Notes under the pieces: model-generated
The model's input: only the letters and a program-made list of their open reading frames with translations
Database searches by the model: none
Told to the model about the DNA's origin: nothing
From: Candidatus Omnitrophota bacterium
Lineage (GTDB): Bacteria > Omnitrophota > Gorgyraeia > JABMQH01
Assembly: GCA_026387595.1 (NCBI GenBank)
Contig: JAPLLL010000048.1
Span: forward strand, 17,269-28,844
DNA length: 11,576 nucleotides
Direction of reading: 5' to 3'
Program-made: the position numbers and the translations under genes
Shown: in pieces, positions 10,977 through 11,576 of the stretch
Numbering within the stretch: the first letter of the stretch is position 1
Layout: every line of letters begins with the position of its first letter

Positions 10977-11576
10977 GGACTTTCGGTCAAGATTGCTGAC
11001 ATTATCAATCTTACTTATCAACGGTAAACACAGGAAACTCGTAACAGCAGATATGACTATGAGCCATTGTAACCCTATTTTAGGCAATAAAAAGGCGCCG
11101 GAGAGGTTGCTGGCGATAAGCGCGAGGTTGCTTATGCTGCAAAGCAATGCAAATGAAGTGGCCTCAAGGCCGGCAATTGATTTCCGGGCCATAAAGTCCA
11201 TAATCATAAGGAATATGAACATGCCTACAAGGTTATACACAATATCATAAACTACCGCAGTAACCGGCGTATAATAGAGATAGCTTAACGTAGTGGCAGC
11301 GCCCAGGAACACCGAAAAGAACAGCCACTTTTTCATGTTGATCCGCTGGCTGGCCTTATAGTACAAGATCGAGCCGATGATCCCGAAAATTGTGGATATC
11401 GTGCCGAGGACGCCTATCCATACCTTGCCCCATTTAAAAACATCCCTTTGCATGAAAAAAAGCGGGGTGCCGAACGACGGGGAAAATTTGTACAGGAATA
11501 TGAACAGGCCCACGATAAGCATCCTTTTATCAGCGAATATTTTTTTAAGCTCCAGGGCAAAATGGGAACGCACGCC
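10971..11576 (-). CDS. BT1-like MFS transporter, C-terminal half (5' end beyond window)
   Basis: The frame is open to the window edge. The in-frame GTG at 11573 sits mid-protein and is not taken as a start. About six membrane segments are visible: LIVGLFIFLYKF..., VWIGVLGTISTIFGIIGSILYY, WLFFSVFLGAATTLSYLYY, VVYDIVYNLVGMFIFLMIMDF, a segment around SFALLCSISNLALIASNLSGAFLL, and LQWLIVISAVTSFLCLPLI. The FLYKFSPSFGTPLFF and GLEATSFALLCSISNLA stretches resemble the folate-biopterin transporter (BT1) family of the major facilitator superfamily. The substrate cannot be read from the sequence, and bacterial members are mostly uncharacterised. The protein ends NLDRKSL, 38 nt before proA. Confidence 0.75.
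   Translation of the reverse strand, partial: GVRSHFALELKKIFADKRMLIVGLFIFLYKFSPSFGTPLFFMQRDVFKWGKVWIGVLGTISTIFGIIGSILYYKASQRINMKKWLFFSVFLGAATTLSYLYYTPVTAVVYDIVYNLVGMFIFLMIMDFMARKSIAGLEATSFALLCSISNLALIASNLSGAFLLPKIGLQWLIVISAVTSFLCLPLISKIDNVSNLDRKSL

Overview
Every supported gene lies on the minus strand, so the window reads from about 11576 down to 1. It is dense housekeeping DNA with short gaps and several gene overlaps. An outer-membrane-type chaperone (SurA-like), a lipoprotein foldase and GatCAB point to a Gram-negative-type bacterium that charges Gln- and/or Asn-tRNA by transamidation. The genes use ATA (Ile) and AGG (Arg) codons freely. Together with the gene order this recalls uncultivated lineages such as Omnitrophota, but that placement is a weak inference.

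Region 1 (11576-9062): the C-terminal half of a BT1-like (folate/biopterin family) MFS transporter, then proA and nadD. The proA-nadD gap holds two mutually exclusive RNA hairpins, one of which covers the nadD start region.

Region 2 (9061-4798): a good sigma-70 promoter (-35 at 9044-9039, -10 at 9021-9016) leads into a 47-residue zinc-ribbon protein, rsfS, argS and a very compact mfd. The rsfS frame has an ideal Shine-Dalgarno but an ATA codon where the start should be. The Mfd protein consists only of a UvrA-binding-like domain, the RNA-polymerase-interaction domain and the helicase/translocase.

Region 3 (4797-1): a second strong promoter (TTCACA-N17-TATAAT) precedes a foldase lipoprotein gene that is broken inside its parvulin domain, then a SurA-like chaperone, pdxA, rsmA, gatC and the 5' part of gatA. 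The surA-pdxA-rsmA order is the same as in Escherichia coli. Start/stop overlaps suggest translational coupling from the foldase fragment to gatC.

The least expected structures are a perfect 16-bp inverted repeat with a 4-nt loop inside gatC, two ~50-bp palindromic elements with matching arms (one inside mfd, one at the nadD start), the ATA start of rsfS, and the minimal Mfd. I saw no rRNA, tRNA, CRISPR array, transposase or phage gene, and no gene-free stretch longer than about 105 bases.
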